Source: a virus. From it: 38,827 nucleotides of DNA. The stretch covers positions 1 to 38,827 of IMG/VR virus record IMGVR_UViG_3300044825_004024; one strand, written 5' to 3'. Below, in pieces: positions 11,819 through 19,738 of the stretch; the stretch's first letter is position 1; each line of letters opens with the position of its first letter. The notes under the pieces were generated by a model. That model worked only from the letters and a program-made list of their open reading frames with translations. It did not search any database and was not told where the DNA came from. The translations under genes were made by a program, and so were the position numbers.

Positions 11819-14388
11819 ACCGCGCTCCTCTGCCTCCCATCAATTTCAACGCCCTGGCCGACGCGCTGCTGTCGCGCGCCGAGCAGATCGTGCCGGCCTG
11901 GCTGCCGGGCGGTCGCCGTGCCGGCCATGAGTGGGTCTGCGGCGGCCTGCATGGCGGCGAGGGCACCAGCTGCTCGGTCAACCTGCACACGGGCCGATGG
12001 GCCGACTTCGCCAGCGACGACAAGGGCGGCGATCTGGTCAGCCTGTACGCGGCCATCCATGGCCTGGACCAGGGCAGGGCGGCCGTGGCCGTCGCCCGCG
12101 ATGAAGGTCTGGAAGACGTGGCTGGCGTGCAGCGCGACGTGAATCACCAGCGCCCGGCCCGCCCCGAGCCTCCGCCGGCTCCTTCCCGTCCACCGCGCCA
12201 GGACGAAGGCTGGACCACGGTGCGCCCAGTTCCGGCCAACGCGCCGGCACCCACCTTCAAGCACTACAGCCGGCCGGCCAGCGACATCGTGCGCAAGGCC
12301 GAATACCGCCTGGGCGACGAGTTGCACGGCTATGTGGTGCGCTTTCGTACCAGCGACGGCGGCAAGGACGATTTGCCCTACACCTTTTGCCAGTCAGCCC
12401 GCGACGGTGCCGCCAAGTGGCACTGGAAGCAGTTCGACGAACCGCGCCCGCTCTACCTGCCGGGCCGCAGCCTGCCCGAGGGCCGCACCGTCGTCCTGGT
12501 CGAGGGCGAGCGCAAGGCCGAGGTGCTGCAGCAGCTGCTCGACGCGCATGCCCCAGACATCTACTGCGTGGTGGGCTGGCCGGGCGGCTGCAAGGCCTGG
12601 GCCAAGGCGGACTGGTCGTGGATCGCCGGCAGTACCGTGCTGGCCTGGCCCGATACCGACAGCAAGCGCGTGCCGCTCACAGCCAAGGAAGCCAACGCCT
12701 GCGCCGACGACGCCGAGCGCGACACCCTCAAGGCCAGCAAGCCCTACCTGCCAACCCACAAGCAGCCCGGCATGGCTGCGATGCTGGGCATCGGCCGACT
12801 GCTCGAGCACGAGCACGGCTGCAGGGTCCAGCTGCTGGCCATCGATGGCCCCGGCGTCAAGCCTGACGGCTGGGACGCTGCCGATGCGATCGAGGCCGAC
12901 GGCTGGGACTTCGATCGCGTCATGGCCTTCTTTGGCACCGCCTACGCTCTTCCGCCCGAGGGCGACCAGCCTGCCGAGCCGGAGCAGCCAGCCGCCAAAA
13001 AAATCGACGGCCCCGTTGGCACTGACGGCGGCGATTCCCCCGCTTCGCCTGCGGCACTGCCCTGGTGGCTCGAGTGCTTCTACGACCCGATCAAGGGCCG
13101 CTGGAACCTGAGCCGCAAGACCGTCATCCTGGCCCTGCGCCACGACCCCGAGCTGCAGGGCGTGCTTGGCTACAACGAGCTGTCCAACACCATGGAAGCG
13201 CGCCGCAACTGGCCCTTCCAGCATGGTCGGGTTGGCAAGATCACCGGCGCCGTGGATCTGCTGCTGGGCAACTGGCTGAGCAAGCGCTACGGCCTGCCGT
13301 CGATCACCCGCCAGGCCATCATGGAAGCGATGGAGACAGTCGCCTACGAGAGTCCCTGGCACCCGGTGCGCGACTGGCTGGCTGGCCTGCAGTGGGACGG
13401 CAAGACCAGGGCGGACAAGTGGCTGATCCACGCCATCGGCGAGACCCCCGAGGCGCTCGACCCCAGGATGCGCGAATACCTGATGCTGGTCGGCCGCTTC
13501 TGGCTGATCGGCATGGTCATGCGCGTGATGGAGCCGGGCAGCAAGTTCGACTACTGCCCGGTGCTCGAAGGCCCGGGCGGCTTGGGCAAGTCCACCATGG
13601 TCGAGACCCTGGCCAGCAGCGCCTGGTACAGCGACACGCCGTTCGAGATCGGCAAGGGTAAGGAATCGCAGGAGCAGGTGCAGGGCATCTGGGGCTACGA
13701 ACTGGGCGAGCTGTCCCAGATGGGCAAGGCCGAGATCACCGCGATCAAGGCCTTCATCAGCTCCAAGGTCGACCGCTACCGTCCGGCCTATGGCCGCGTG
13801 GTCGAGGAACACCCGCGCCAGTGTGTTCTGGTGGGCACGACCAACGAATCCACCTACCTGCGCGACCGTACCGGCAACCGGCGCTTCTGGCCGATCCCGG
13901 TGCGCAACCCGATCAAGATCGAGTGGCTGGCCAAGTACCGCGAACAGCTGTTTGCCGAGGCCTACGCGCTCTACCTGGAAGGCGCAACCTGCATCCCGAC
14001 CCGCGAGCAGGAATCCCGCCTGTTCGCTCCGGTGCAGGAATCCCGCCTGATTGAGACCGCCGTCACCAGCGAGCTGCTGGCCGTGCTGACTCGCCAGCCC
14101 ACCGCCACCGGCATTGGCGCCCTGGTCAACCAGCTGACCGACTTCGTCACGCTGGCCCAGCTGGTCAAGGCGCTCGATATGGATGCGGGCAAGTCCACGG
14201 CTGGCCTGGAGTCCCAGATCCGCAGCTGGATGACGCACCAGGGCTGGGTGCACAAGAAGAAGCAGATCAACGGCGTGCGCGCCCACGGCTGGGAACGCCC
14301 TGCCAACTGGCCAGCCCCCGAGACCGACGAGCCCGCAGCGGACGCTGGGCCTTTAAGCAACGAGCCGGCGGACGATGAACCGTTCTGA
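11815..14388 (+). CDS. Replication protein: CHC2/Toprim primase fused to VapE-like helicase
   Basis: 857 residues. The N-terminus (about 37-80: HEWVCGGLHGGEGTSCSVNL ... GRWADFASDDKGGDLVSL) is a primase zinc-binding domain. A Toprim-like core follows (about 225-285: RTVVLVEGERKAEVLQQLL ... VLAWPDTD). The C-terminal half is a virulence-associated-E (VapE) superfamily 3-like ATPase with Walker A EGPGGLGKSTM (about 585), ELGELSQMGKAEITAIKAF as B/motif region and VLVGTTNESTYLRDRTGNRRFWPI as the sensor with arginine finger. It should prime and unwind phage DNA at the origin. It starts 84 bases after the winged-helix gene and is followed by a repeat-rich gap. A second small frame overlaps its last 14 bases. 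Confidence 0.93.
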   Translation: MNRAPLPPINFNALADALLSRAEQIVPAWLPGGRRAGHEWVCGGLHGGEGTSCSVNLHTGRWADFASDDKGGDLVSLYAAIHGLDQGRAAVAVARDEGLEDVAGVQRDVNHQRPARPEPPPAPSRPPRQDEGWTTVRPVPANAPAPTFKHYSRPASDIVRKAEYRLGDELHGYVVRFRTSDGGKDDLPYTFCQSARDGAAKWHWKQFDEPRPLYLPGRSLPEGRTVVLVEGERKAEVLQQLLDAHAPDIYCVVGWPGGCKAWAKADWSWIAGSTVLAWPDTDSKRVPLTAKEANACADDAERDTLKASKPYLPTHKQPGMAAMLGIGRLLEHEHGCRVQLLAIDGPGVKPDGWDAADAIEADGWDFDRVMAFFGTAYALPPEGDQPAEPEQPAAKKIDGPVGTDGGDSPASPAALPWWLECFYDPIKGRWNLSRKTVILALRHDPELQGVLGYNELSNTMEARRNWPFQHGRVGKITGAVDLLLGNWLSKRYGLPSITRQAIMEAMETVAYESPWHPVRDWLAGLQWDGKTRADKWLIHAIGETPEALDPRMREYLMLVGRFWLIGMVMRVMEPGSKFDYCPVLEGPGGLGKSTMVETLASSAWYSDTPFEIGKGKESQEQVQGIWGYELGELSQMGKAEITAIKAFISSKVDRYRPAYGRVVEEHPRQCVLVGTTNESTYLRDRTGNRRFWPIPVRNPIKIEWLAKYREQLFAEAYALYLEGATCIPTREQESRLFAPVQESRLIETAVTSELLAVLTRQPTATGIGALVNQLTDFVTLAQLVKALDMDAGKSTAGLESQIRSWMTHQGWVHKKKQINGVRAHGWERPANWPAPETDEPAADAGPLSNEPADDEPF

Positions 14389-14542
14389 CCGTCACCTCAT
14401 CACCACACAGGACACGGCGCTGAATGGCGCCCGTGTGCTGGTCTCACGCGCCGTGTGCGCCTGGGATGCGGAACGCACGGGGGCGATCTGCCCCCGCCAG
14501 CACGCGGGCGCATGGATGCGCGTGGCTCAGGCCGTGCCCTGA
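14375..14542 (+). CDS. Possible 55-residue small protein overlapping the primase end
   Basis: ATG at 14375 lies 14 bases before the primase stop, and the frame is open to the TGA at 14540-14542. The product (MNRSDRHLITTQDTALNGAR ... GAWMRVAQAVP) has a balanced composition and two Cys, and fits the tight spacing of this operon, but there is no clear Shine-Dalgarno and no recognisable family. I see no better gene here. Confidence 0.4.
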   Translation: MNRSDRHLITTQDTALNGARVLVSRAVCAWDAERTGAICPRQHAGAWMRVAQAVP

Positions 14543-14770
14543 GTGTCCAAGTGTCCAGGGTGTCCGGTGTTTTCCATGGAGGCACAGCGGCAGCAATAGG
14601 GCCTGAATCAGCAGGTCGAGCCGCTGCATTGTCCAGAGCCAGGCCAGCCACCCCGGCCACTACCCCAAGGCAGGCGCAGGCGTGCAGGCGGGTGCACAGG
14701 CACGTGCGCACACGCGCGGACACATTCACTCCCGTTACCTCTTTATGAAAAAGGATGGACAGATGGACAC
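14543..14770. repeat. Cluster of GTGTCC(A/G) repeats, possible replication origin
   Basis: GTGTCCA at 14543 and 14551 and GTGTCCG at 14560 (steps of 8 and 9 bases); a near copy TTGTCCA at 14629; then inverted copies CGGACAC at 14717, TGGACAG at 14756 and TGGACAC at 14764. They fill a non-coding gap just behind the primase-helicase gene, where phage origins are common. The last two copies flank and enter the start of the next gene. Confidence 0.45.
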
Positions 14771-15080
14771 TTCAAGGACCGCAGCAGATGTCGAGCAGGC
14801 GATTCGCGACATCAAGGCCCACATGCCCGAGACCTACAAGGCCATCCTCGAGCGGGCCAAGGACTCGGATCTGGGCCGCCAGGCCTATGCGCTGGTCAGG
14901 CGCGGCATCAAGGGCGAGCCCAACTGCTTCTATGCGATGGAGCAGGGCCGCGTGGTCGGGGCGCCGTTCAGCATGCCCGACGTCACGGCCGAGATGGCCC
15001 GCTACATGGTGCAGTTTGGCTGCAGCTTCCTGATCATGTGGAAGCCTGCCAGTGATCGCCAGTCGGCGCCGGGAGCCTGA
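14763..15080 (+). CDS. Phage early protein of unknown function
   Basis: 105 residues from ATG 14763, with AAGGA 7 bases upstream (alternative ATG at 14745 lacks this). MDTSRTAADVEQAIRDIKAHMPETYKAILE is helical; the rest includes GRQAYALVRRGIKGEPNCFYAMEQGRVVGAPF and a short hydrophobic end (CSFLIMW). It lies 2 bases before the antiterminator gene. Comparable small genes sit before Q in other phages, but I cannot name it. Confidence 0.68.
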   Translation: MDTSRTAADVEQAIRDIKAHMPETYKAILERAKDSDLGRQAYALVRRGIKGEPNCFYAMEQGRVVGAPFSMPDVTAEMARYMVQFGCSFLIMWKPASDRQSAPGA

Positions 15081-15082
15081 CC

Positions 15083-15481
15083 ATGGCACGCATTGACTGG
15101 GTCAGCACCAGGCTGGCGATCTGGGGCGCCTGGAAGGCCAGGCGCGAGGACAGCGGCCTGGGCTATCCGCGCACCAACATCCTGCTGAGCATGGGCGGCG
15201 GCGGCGCCGGTGGTTATCGCGAGACCGTGATCCCGATCAACGAGCTCGAGGCGGCCGAGACCGACCGCGCGGTCGAGTCGCTCAAGCTGGTCAAGTCGCA
15301 CCTCTACCTGACGCTGCAGCACATCTATGTCGGCAACACCGGTATCAAGCTGTGTGCCCAGCGCATGCGGCGCGCCGAATCGACGATCAAGGCCCAGCTC
15401 GAGCAGGCCGATGCCGAGATTGCGCGTTGGTTCGATGCCAAGCGCGAGGCGGCCGAAGCCAAAAGGAGTTTTACTCCTTAG
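15083..15481 (+). CDS. Q-like late antiterminator (Phage_antitermQ family)
   Basis: 132 residues. The N-terminus RLAIWGAWKARREDSGLGYP is the signature of this family, followed by a Gly-rich loop and a helical, basic part (RMRRAESTIKAQLEQADAEIARWFDAKREA). Q proteins load on RNA polymerase paused at the late promoter and let it read through terminators. Right behind the gene come a hairpin that includes its stop codon, a candidate late promoter and a strong terminator, as expected for Q action. It is the last gene of the early right operon. Confidence 0.85.
   Translation: MARIDWVSTRLAIWGAWKARREDSGLGYPRTNILLSMGGGGAGGYRETVIPINELEAAETDRAVESLKLVKSHLYLTLQHIYVGNTGIKLCAQRMRRAESTIKAQLEQADAEIARWFDAKREAAEAKRSFTP
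15463..15479 (+). promoter_or_regulatory. Perfect hairpin at the end of the Q-like gene (AAGGAGT-TTT-ACTCCTT)
   Basis: A 7-base perfect stem with a 3-base loop, made of the last codons and the stop of the antiterminator gene. It directly precedes and partly overlaps the candidate late promoter, so it could be a Q-binding element or a weak end signal for the early transcript. Confidence 0.5.
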
Positions 15482-15497
15482 ACCTTCCTGGTACATT
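15470..15497 (+). promoter_or_regulatory. Candidate late promoter (PR')
   Basis: TTTACT (15470-15475) with a 16-base spacer and TACATT (15492-15497), 4 of 6 matches in each box; start expected near 15504. A terminator follows about 40 bases later, the usual Q-controlled layout. Strength is uncertain. Confidence 0.42.
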
Positions 15498-15544
15498 TCA
15501 GGCAAGCTGTGCAGTCGGTGTGTCCACCCACTGCTGCACATCCC

Positions 15545-15580
15545 GCCCCGCAGTGGTTTCCGCTGGCGGGGCTTTTTTTT
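15545..15580 (+). terminator. Terminator before the late operon (tR'-like)
   Basis: GCCCCGC (15545-15551) pairs with GCGGGGC (15566-15572), then eight T (15573-15580). It stops transcription ahead of the late genes unless Q modifies the polymerase. Confidence 0.85.
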
Positions 15581-15587
15581 GCCCATC

Positions 15588-15974
15588 ATGCCCAAGTCCG
15601 CACCACGCCCCTGCACTCATCCAGGCTGTGGTGTGCTGGTGCGTGATGGATCTGGCCGCTGCGACCAGCACAAGCGGGTCGAGGCCCGGGCTCTGGATGC
15701 ACGGCGCGGATCGTCGGCAGAGCGTGGCTACAGCTACAAGTGGCAGCAGGCGCGCGAGGGTTTCCTGCGCGCCCATCCGCTGTGCGTCCGACATCAGGCC
15801 CGCGGCGAAGTCGTGGCGGCCACTGTGGTCGACCACATCACCCCGCACAAGGGCGACAAGGCGCTGTTCTGGCAGCGCGCCAACTGGCAGCCACTGTGCA
15901 AGCAGTGCCACGACATCAAGACCGCGATCGAGGATGGCGGCTTCGGCCGATCGGTCGCAGCGCCGGCGGCCTGA
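15588..15974 (+). CDS. HNH endonuclease (packaging-associated)
   Basis: 128 residues. An N-terminal Cys knuckle (RPCTHPGCGVLVRDGSGRCDQH) and then an HNH core: LRAHPLCVRHQARG, VVDHITPHKGD, NWQPLCKQCHDIKT. The Cys pairs hold the structural zinc, and DHI...H with the final CH supply the catalytic His. HNH proteins next to terminase are needed for cos cleavage and packaging in HK97-like phages. The ATG at 15588 follows the terminator by 7 bases and has no clear Shine-Dalgarno; no other start gives the full domain. It lies directly before the candidate cos and terS. Confidence 0.9.
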   Translation: MPKSAPRPCTHPGCGVLVRDGSGRCDQHKRVEARALDARRGSSAERGYSYKWQQAREGFLRAHPLCVRHQARGEVVAATVVDHITPHKGDKALFWQRANWQPLCKQCHDIKTAIEDGGFGRSVAAPAA

Positions 15975-16023
15975 GGCCCAGGGGTAGGGGTGGTCAGAAG
16001 TCTGAGACTTTTGGCTCTAGACC

Positions 16024-16076
16024 GACCGGTCCCTCGAATTTTTGCGCGCGCAAGTTTTGAGAGGGGGGGTACCCCC
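16024..16076. other. Palindrome cluster, candidate cos site
   Basis: Three perfect palindromes within 53 bases: GACCGGTC (16024-16031), TTGCGCGCGCAA (16042-16053) and GGGGGTACCCCC (16065-16076). They sit in the non-coding gap between the HNH and terS genes, the usual place of cos in phages with this gene order. The cut position cannot be read from the sequence. Confidence 0.5.
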
Positions 16077-16110
16077 GAAGCCTGACCCTGACTTACCCGA
16101 GGACATCAAC

Positions 16111-16683
16111 ATGACTGGATCCCGCGGGCCGCTCCCGAAGCCTGCGGCCCTGAAATTGCTCGAAGGCAACCCTGGCAAGCGAGCCCTCGACCTGGCGGCC
16201 GGTGTCAATCCGCGCATCGAGATCCCGACGGTGCCCAAGCACCTGGGGCCCGAGGCTCGTAAGGAGTGGAAGCGGATCACGCCGCTGCTCGAGGAGCTGG
16301 GTCTGATCAGCGGCCTCGACCGCACCGCCCTGGCGCTGTACTGCCAGGCAGCGGGCCGGCTGGCCGAGCTCGAGACCGCCTTCAACGGCCAGGTCGCGCG
16401 CCTGGTCGAGCAGGAAGGCATCGACTACGCCGACGCGGTATACCGCGCAAGCCATGCGATCACGCCCAGCGGCTACGCGCAGCAGAGCGTGATGGTCCAG
16501 CTGATCAAGAGCCATCGGGAGCAGGTCAACCGCTACCTGATGCACTTCGGGCTCAGCCCGGCCGCGCGCGGTCGGGTGCAGGCCAGCAACTACGTGCAGC
16601 CGACGCTGCCCGGCATCGATGCGCCGCCCCAAGCGCAGGCCAACGGCTTTGCCCGCTTCGCGGTGGTCGGGGGCGGGCGTTGA
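16111..16683 (+). CDS. terS: Terminase small subunit (P27 family)
   Basis: 190 residues from ATG 16111, with GAGG 8 bases upstream. MTGSRGPLPKPAALKLLEGNPGKRALD is the typical start of P27-type small terminases, and the body is helical (EARKEWKRITPLLEELGLISGLDRTALALYC) with a basic tail. It recognises cos DNA and hands it to the large subunit. Its TGA overlaps the TTG start of terL by 4 bases. Confidence 0.9.
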   Translation: MTGSRGPLPKPAALKLLEGNPGKRALDLAAGVNPRIEIPTVPKHLGPEARKEWKRITPLLEELGLISGLDRTALALYCQAAGRLAELETAFNGQVARLVEQEGIDYADAVYRASHAITPSGYAQQSVMVQLIKSHREQVNRYLMHFGLSPAARGRVQASNYVQPTLPGIDAPPQAQANGFARFAVVGGGR

Positions 16684-18362
16684 GCAATCGCTACGTCGAG
16701 GCGGCCGAGGCCTACAGCCGCGCGGTCATGGCCGGCGAGATCCCGGTCTGTAAGTGGACCAGGCTGGCGGTCGAGCGGCAGCTGGCCGACCTGGCGCGCG
16801 AGCCAGGCCCGGACTGGCCCTGGGTGTTCAGCGCCGAGGCGGCCGAGCGGCCGTGCGCCTTCATCGAGCTGCTGCCGCACATCAAGGGCAAGTGGGCGCG
16901 CGAGCGCCGGCTGATCGAGCTCGAGCTGTGGCAGTGCTGGATCCTGACCACGGTGTTCGGCTGGGTGCACCGCGAGACCGGTCTGCGCCGCTACCGCGAG
17001 GGCTACGTCGAGGTGCCGCGCAAGAACGCCAAGTCGACGCTGTCGAGCGGCCTGGGGCTGTTCATGCTGGCCGCCGATGGCGAGCATGGCGCCGAGGTCT
17101 ACAGCGCGGCGACCACGCGCGACCAGGCGCGCATCGTGTTCGACGATGCCCGGGCCATGGCCGAGCGCACGCCGGACCTGCGCACCTGGCTGGGCGTGGC
17201 CATCATGCAGCACAGCCTGACGGTGGCGCACACGGCCAGCAAGTTCACGCCACTGGCCGCTGAAGGCTCGACGCTCGATGGCCTGAACGTGCATTTTGCG
17301 GTGATCGACGAGCTGCACGCGCACAAGACCCGCGCCGTCTACGACGTGATCGACACGGCACGCGGTGCGCGCGAGCAGTCACTGCTGTGGAACATCACCA
17401 CGGCGGGCACCGACCGCAGCGGCATCTGCTACGAGCGGCGCACGCATGTGACCAAGCTGCTCGACGGCGTGATAGAGGATCCGGCCATGTTCGGCGTGAT
17501 CTACACGATCGACGACGGGGACGACCCCTTCCAGCCGACCAGCTGGGCCAAGGCAAACCCAAACTGGAACAAGTCGGTGCTGCCGGATGACATGCAGGCC
17601 GCTGCCCGCAAGGCCGAGGCCATGCCGTCGGCGCTGAGCAACTTCCTGACCAAGCGCCTGAACGTCTGGGTGTCGGGCGAGTCACCATGGATGGACATGC
17701 GTGCCTGGGAGCGCTGTGCCAACCAGGCGCTGCGCGACGTCAGCGCCTACGCTGGCCAGGGCATCAAGGTCTGGGCCGGCCTGGACCTGGCCCAGAAGAA
17801 GGACTTCGCCGCGCTGGTGTTCGTGTTCGAGCTCGACGGCAAGTGGCATGTGTGCGTGCGTCTGTACCTGAACGAGCTGGCGATTCAGGAGAGCGGCAAC
17901 GCGCACCTGAGCGGCTGGGCCCGGCAGGGATACGTGACGGTCACCGATGGCGACATCACCGACTTTGACGTGGTGGCCGATGACATGCGGCAGCTGTGCC
18001 GTGACTTCGATGTGCAGGAGATTGCCTTCGACCCGGCGCTGAGCATGTACTTCGCCGGCAAGCTGATCGAGGAAGGCCTGCCGCTGGTCGAGATCACGCA
18101 GCGGTCGCTGTTCTTCACGCCGCCGCTGATCCAGGTCGAGAACCTGGTACTGGAAAAGAAGCTGGCCCACGACGGCAACCCGGTCATGGGCTGGATGGTG
18201 TCAAACCTGGTGGTGAAGGAAAGCAAGTTCAACGAGCTCAAGTCGCCCACCAAGGAACGACCCGAAAACAAGATCGACGGCCCGATCGCCATGTTGATGG
18301 CGCTGGGCCGGGCGCTGGCCATGTCGGAACCGCAACCGAAACCTGAACTGATCATCCTATGA
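16680..18362 (+). CDS. terL: Terminase large subunit
   Basis: 560 residues from a TTG start at 16680 in a TTGA overlap with terS; the next ATG (16728) would cut into the N-terminus. ATPase motifs of the Terminase_1 family are visible: a deviant Walker A VPRKNAKST (about 112-120) and Walker B FAVIDELHAH (about 205), with ITTAGTDRSG as coupling motif. The C-terminal nuclease shows WAGLDLAQKKDFAAL, IAFDPA and the late DGPIAMLMALG acidic site. The protein cuts concatemers and drives DNA into the prohead through the portal. Its stop overlaps the portal start by 4 bases. Confidence 0.95.
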   Translation: MSNRYVEAAEAYSRAVMAGEIPVCKWTRLAVERQLADLAREPGPDWPWVFSAEAAERPCAFIELLPHIKGKWARERRLIELELWQCWILTTVFGWVHRETGLRRYREGYVEVPRKNAKSTLSSGLGLFMLAADGEHGAEVYSAATTRDQARIVFDDARAMAERTPDLRTWLGVAIMQHSLTVAHTASKFTPLAAEGSTLDGLNVHFAVIDELHAHKTRAVYDVIDTARGAREQSLLWNITTAGTDRSGICYERRTHVTKLLDGVIEDPAMFGVIYTIDDGDDPFQPTSWAKANPNWNKSVLPDDMQAAARKAEAMPSALSNFLTKRLNVWVSGESPWMDMRAWERCANQALRDVSAYAGQGIKVWAGLDLAQKKDFAALVFVFELDGKWHVCVRLYLNELAIQESGNAHLSGWARQGYVTVTDGDITDFDVVADDMRQLCRDFDVQEIAFDPALSMYFAGKLIEEGLPLVEITQRSLFFTPPLIQVENLVLEKKLAHDGNPVMGWMVSNLVVKESKFNELKSPTKERPENKIDGPIAMLMALGRALAMSEPQPKPELIIL

Positions 18363-19738
18363 CAACAGCCCACTGGTACAACGCGGAACGCGTCCATCAG
18401 TCAGGCAGCGTCATCCTCAAGGACTGGATGGCGCAGCGCCAGGCAGGCCGCGGCCCCCAGGCTGCGGCAGGAGTTCCTCTGTCGGAAATCTTGCCTGGCA
18501 CCGAAATGTTCGACATCCTGACCGGCGCGTCCATGGGCGCTGCCGGTGTGCCCGTCAACGAGCAGACGGCGATGGCTGTTTCGGCGGTGTACGCCTCGGT
18601 CGGCCTGATTGGTGGAGCAATCGCCGCGCTGCCGTTCCACCTCTACAAGCGTCTGCCTGGTGGGCGTGACCGATATGACAGCGACCTGTGGTGGCTGTTC
18701 AACGAGCAGCCCTGGGCCAACTGGACAGCTGCAAGCGCATGGAGCTGGGCGGCGCAGTCGATCGCGCTGCGCGGCGACGGCTTCTGGCGCATCCATCGTG
18801 CCTCGGCCTACAGCAATACCATCGTCGGCTTCGAGCCGCTGCACCCTGGTCGCGTTCAGGTCTACCGACAGGACGGCGAGACGGTCTACCTGGTGCAGAC
18901 GGATCAGGGCGCGATCGCTCCCGTCGCACCGGCCGACATGCTGCATTTCCCCGGGATCGGCTTCGATGGCGTGCGCAGCCTGACGCCGATCCGATCGGCG
19001 TTGCGATCGTCCGTCGGAATCGCACTCGCTGCGGACCAGTACGCCGGAGCGTTCTTTCGCAATGGTGCGCGTCCCGACTTCGCACTGAAAACGCCCGGCA
19101 AACTGGACCAGGAGCAGGTCGACAGCTTGCGGATGCAATGGGCCAGCCGCCATGCCGGCCCGTCAAACGCGCATTTGCCTGCGGTTCTGCAGGGCGGACT
19201 CGATGTGCAACAGCTGACCATGAGCGCCGAGGATGCGCAGCTGTTGAGCACCCGCCAGTTCCAGATCCAGGACGTCGCTCGCATCTTCGGCGTGCCACCG
19301 CACATGATCGGCTACACCGAGAAGACCACCAGCTGGGGGGCCGGCGTGGAACAGATGTCGATCGGCTTCGTCCGCTACACGCTGCGGCGCTACCTGGATG
19401 CGATGCAGCAGGAGATCAACCGCAAGATCTGGCCGCGCAGCCGTCTGTACTTTGCCGAGTTCAACACCGACGCACTGCTCGAAGGCGACTCCAAGACCCA
19501 AGCCGAATACCTGTCCAAGGCCCTCGGCGGCCCAGGATCGCAGGGCTGGATGACGGTCAACGAGGTCCGGCGGCTCAAGAACCTGCCTCCCGTTCCGGGT
19601 GGCGACGAGATGATTCGATCAGGCGGTGGATCAGCGCCAGATGACAGCTCGCAGTCGGACGGATCCGATGATCCAGCCGATCCGACCCAAGATCCCAATC
19701 TCACTGATCCGGAGAATCCGAATGCACCCGATGCTTAA
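18359..19738 (+). CDS. Portal protein (HK97 family)
   Basis: 459 residues. AVSAVYASVGLIGGAIAALPFHLYKR and the following WxxxxNEQPWANWTAASAW are characteristic of HK97-type portals; later come GPSNAHLPAVLQGGLDVQQL, FGVPPHMIGYTEKTTSWGAGVEQ and the C-terminal helix. The portal forms the dodecameric ring at one capsid vertex. The last 30 residues are Asp/Pro/Ser-rich. It overlaps terL by 4 bases at its start and the protease by 17 bases at its end. Confidence 0.95.
   Translation: MTTAHWYNAERVHQSGSVILKDWMAQRQAGRGPQAAAGVPLSEILPGTEMFDILTGASMGAAGVPVNEQTAMAVSAVYASVGLIGGAIAALPFHLYKRLPGGRDRYDSDLWWLFNEQPWANWTAASAWSWAAQSIALRGDGFWRIHRASAYSNTIVGFEPLHPGRVQVYRQDGETVYLVQTDQGAIAPVAPADMLHFPGIGFDGVRSLTPIRSALRSSVGIALAADQYAGAFFRNGARPDFALKTPGKLDQEQVDSLRMQWASRHAGPSNAHLPAVLQGGLDVQQLTMSAEDAQLLSTRQFQIQDVARIFGVPPHMIGYTEKTTSWGAGVEQMSIGFVRYTLRRYLDAMQQEINRKIWPRSRLYFAEFNTDALLEGDSKTQAEYLSKALGGPGSQGWMTVNEVRRLKNLPPVPGGDEMIRSGGGSAPDDSSQSDGSDDPADPTQDPNLTDPENPNAPDA

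Noticed and set aside
12394-14286. A 630-codon open frame on the minus strand opposite the primase-helicase
   Set aside because: The plus strand has clear primase and ATPase motifs over the same bases; the antisense frame shows none.
14543-14770. GTGTCC repeats as a CRISPR array
   Set aside because: Repeats are 7 bases with 1-2 base spacing and occur in both orientations; there are no spacers of constant length and no cas genes.
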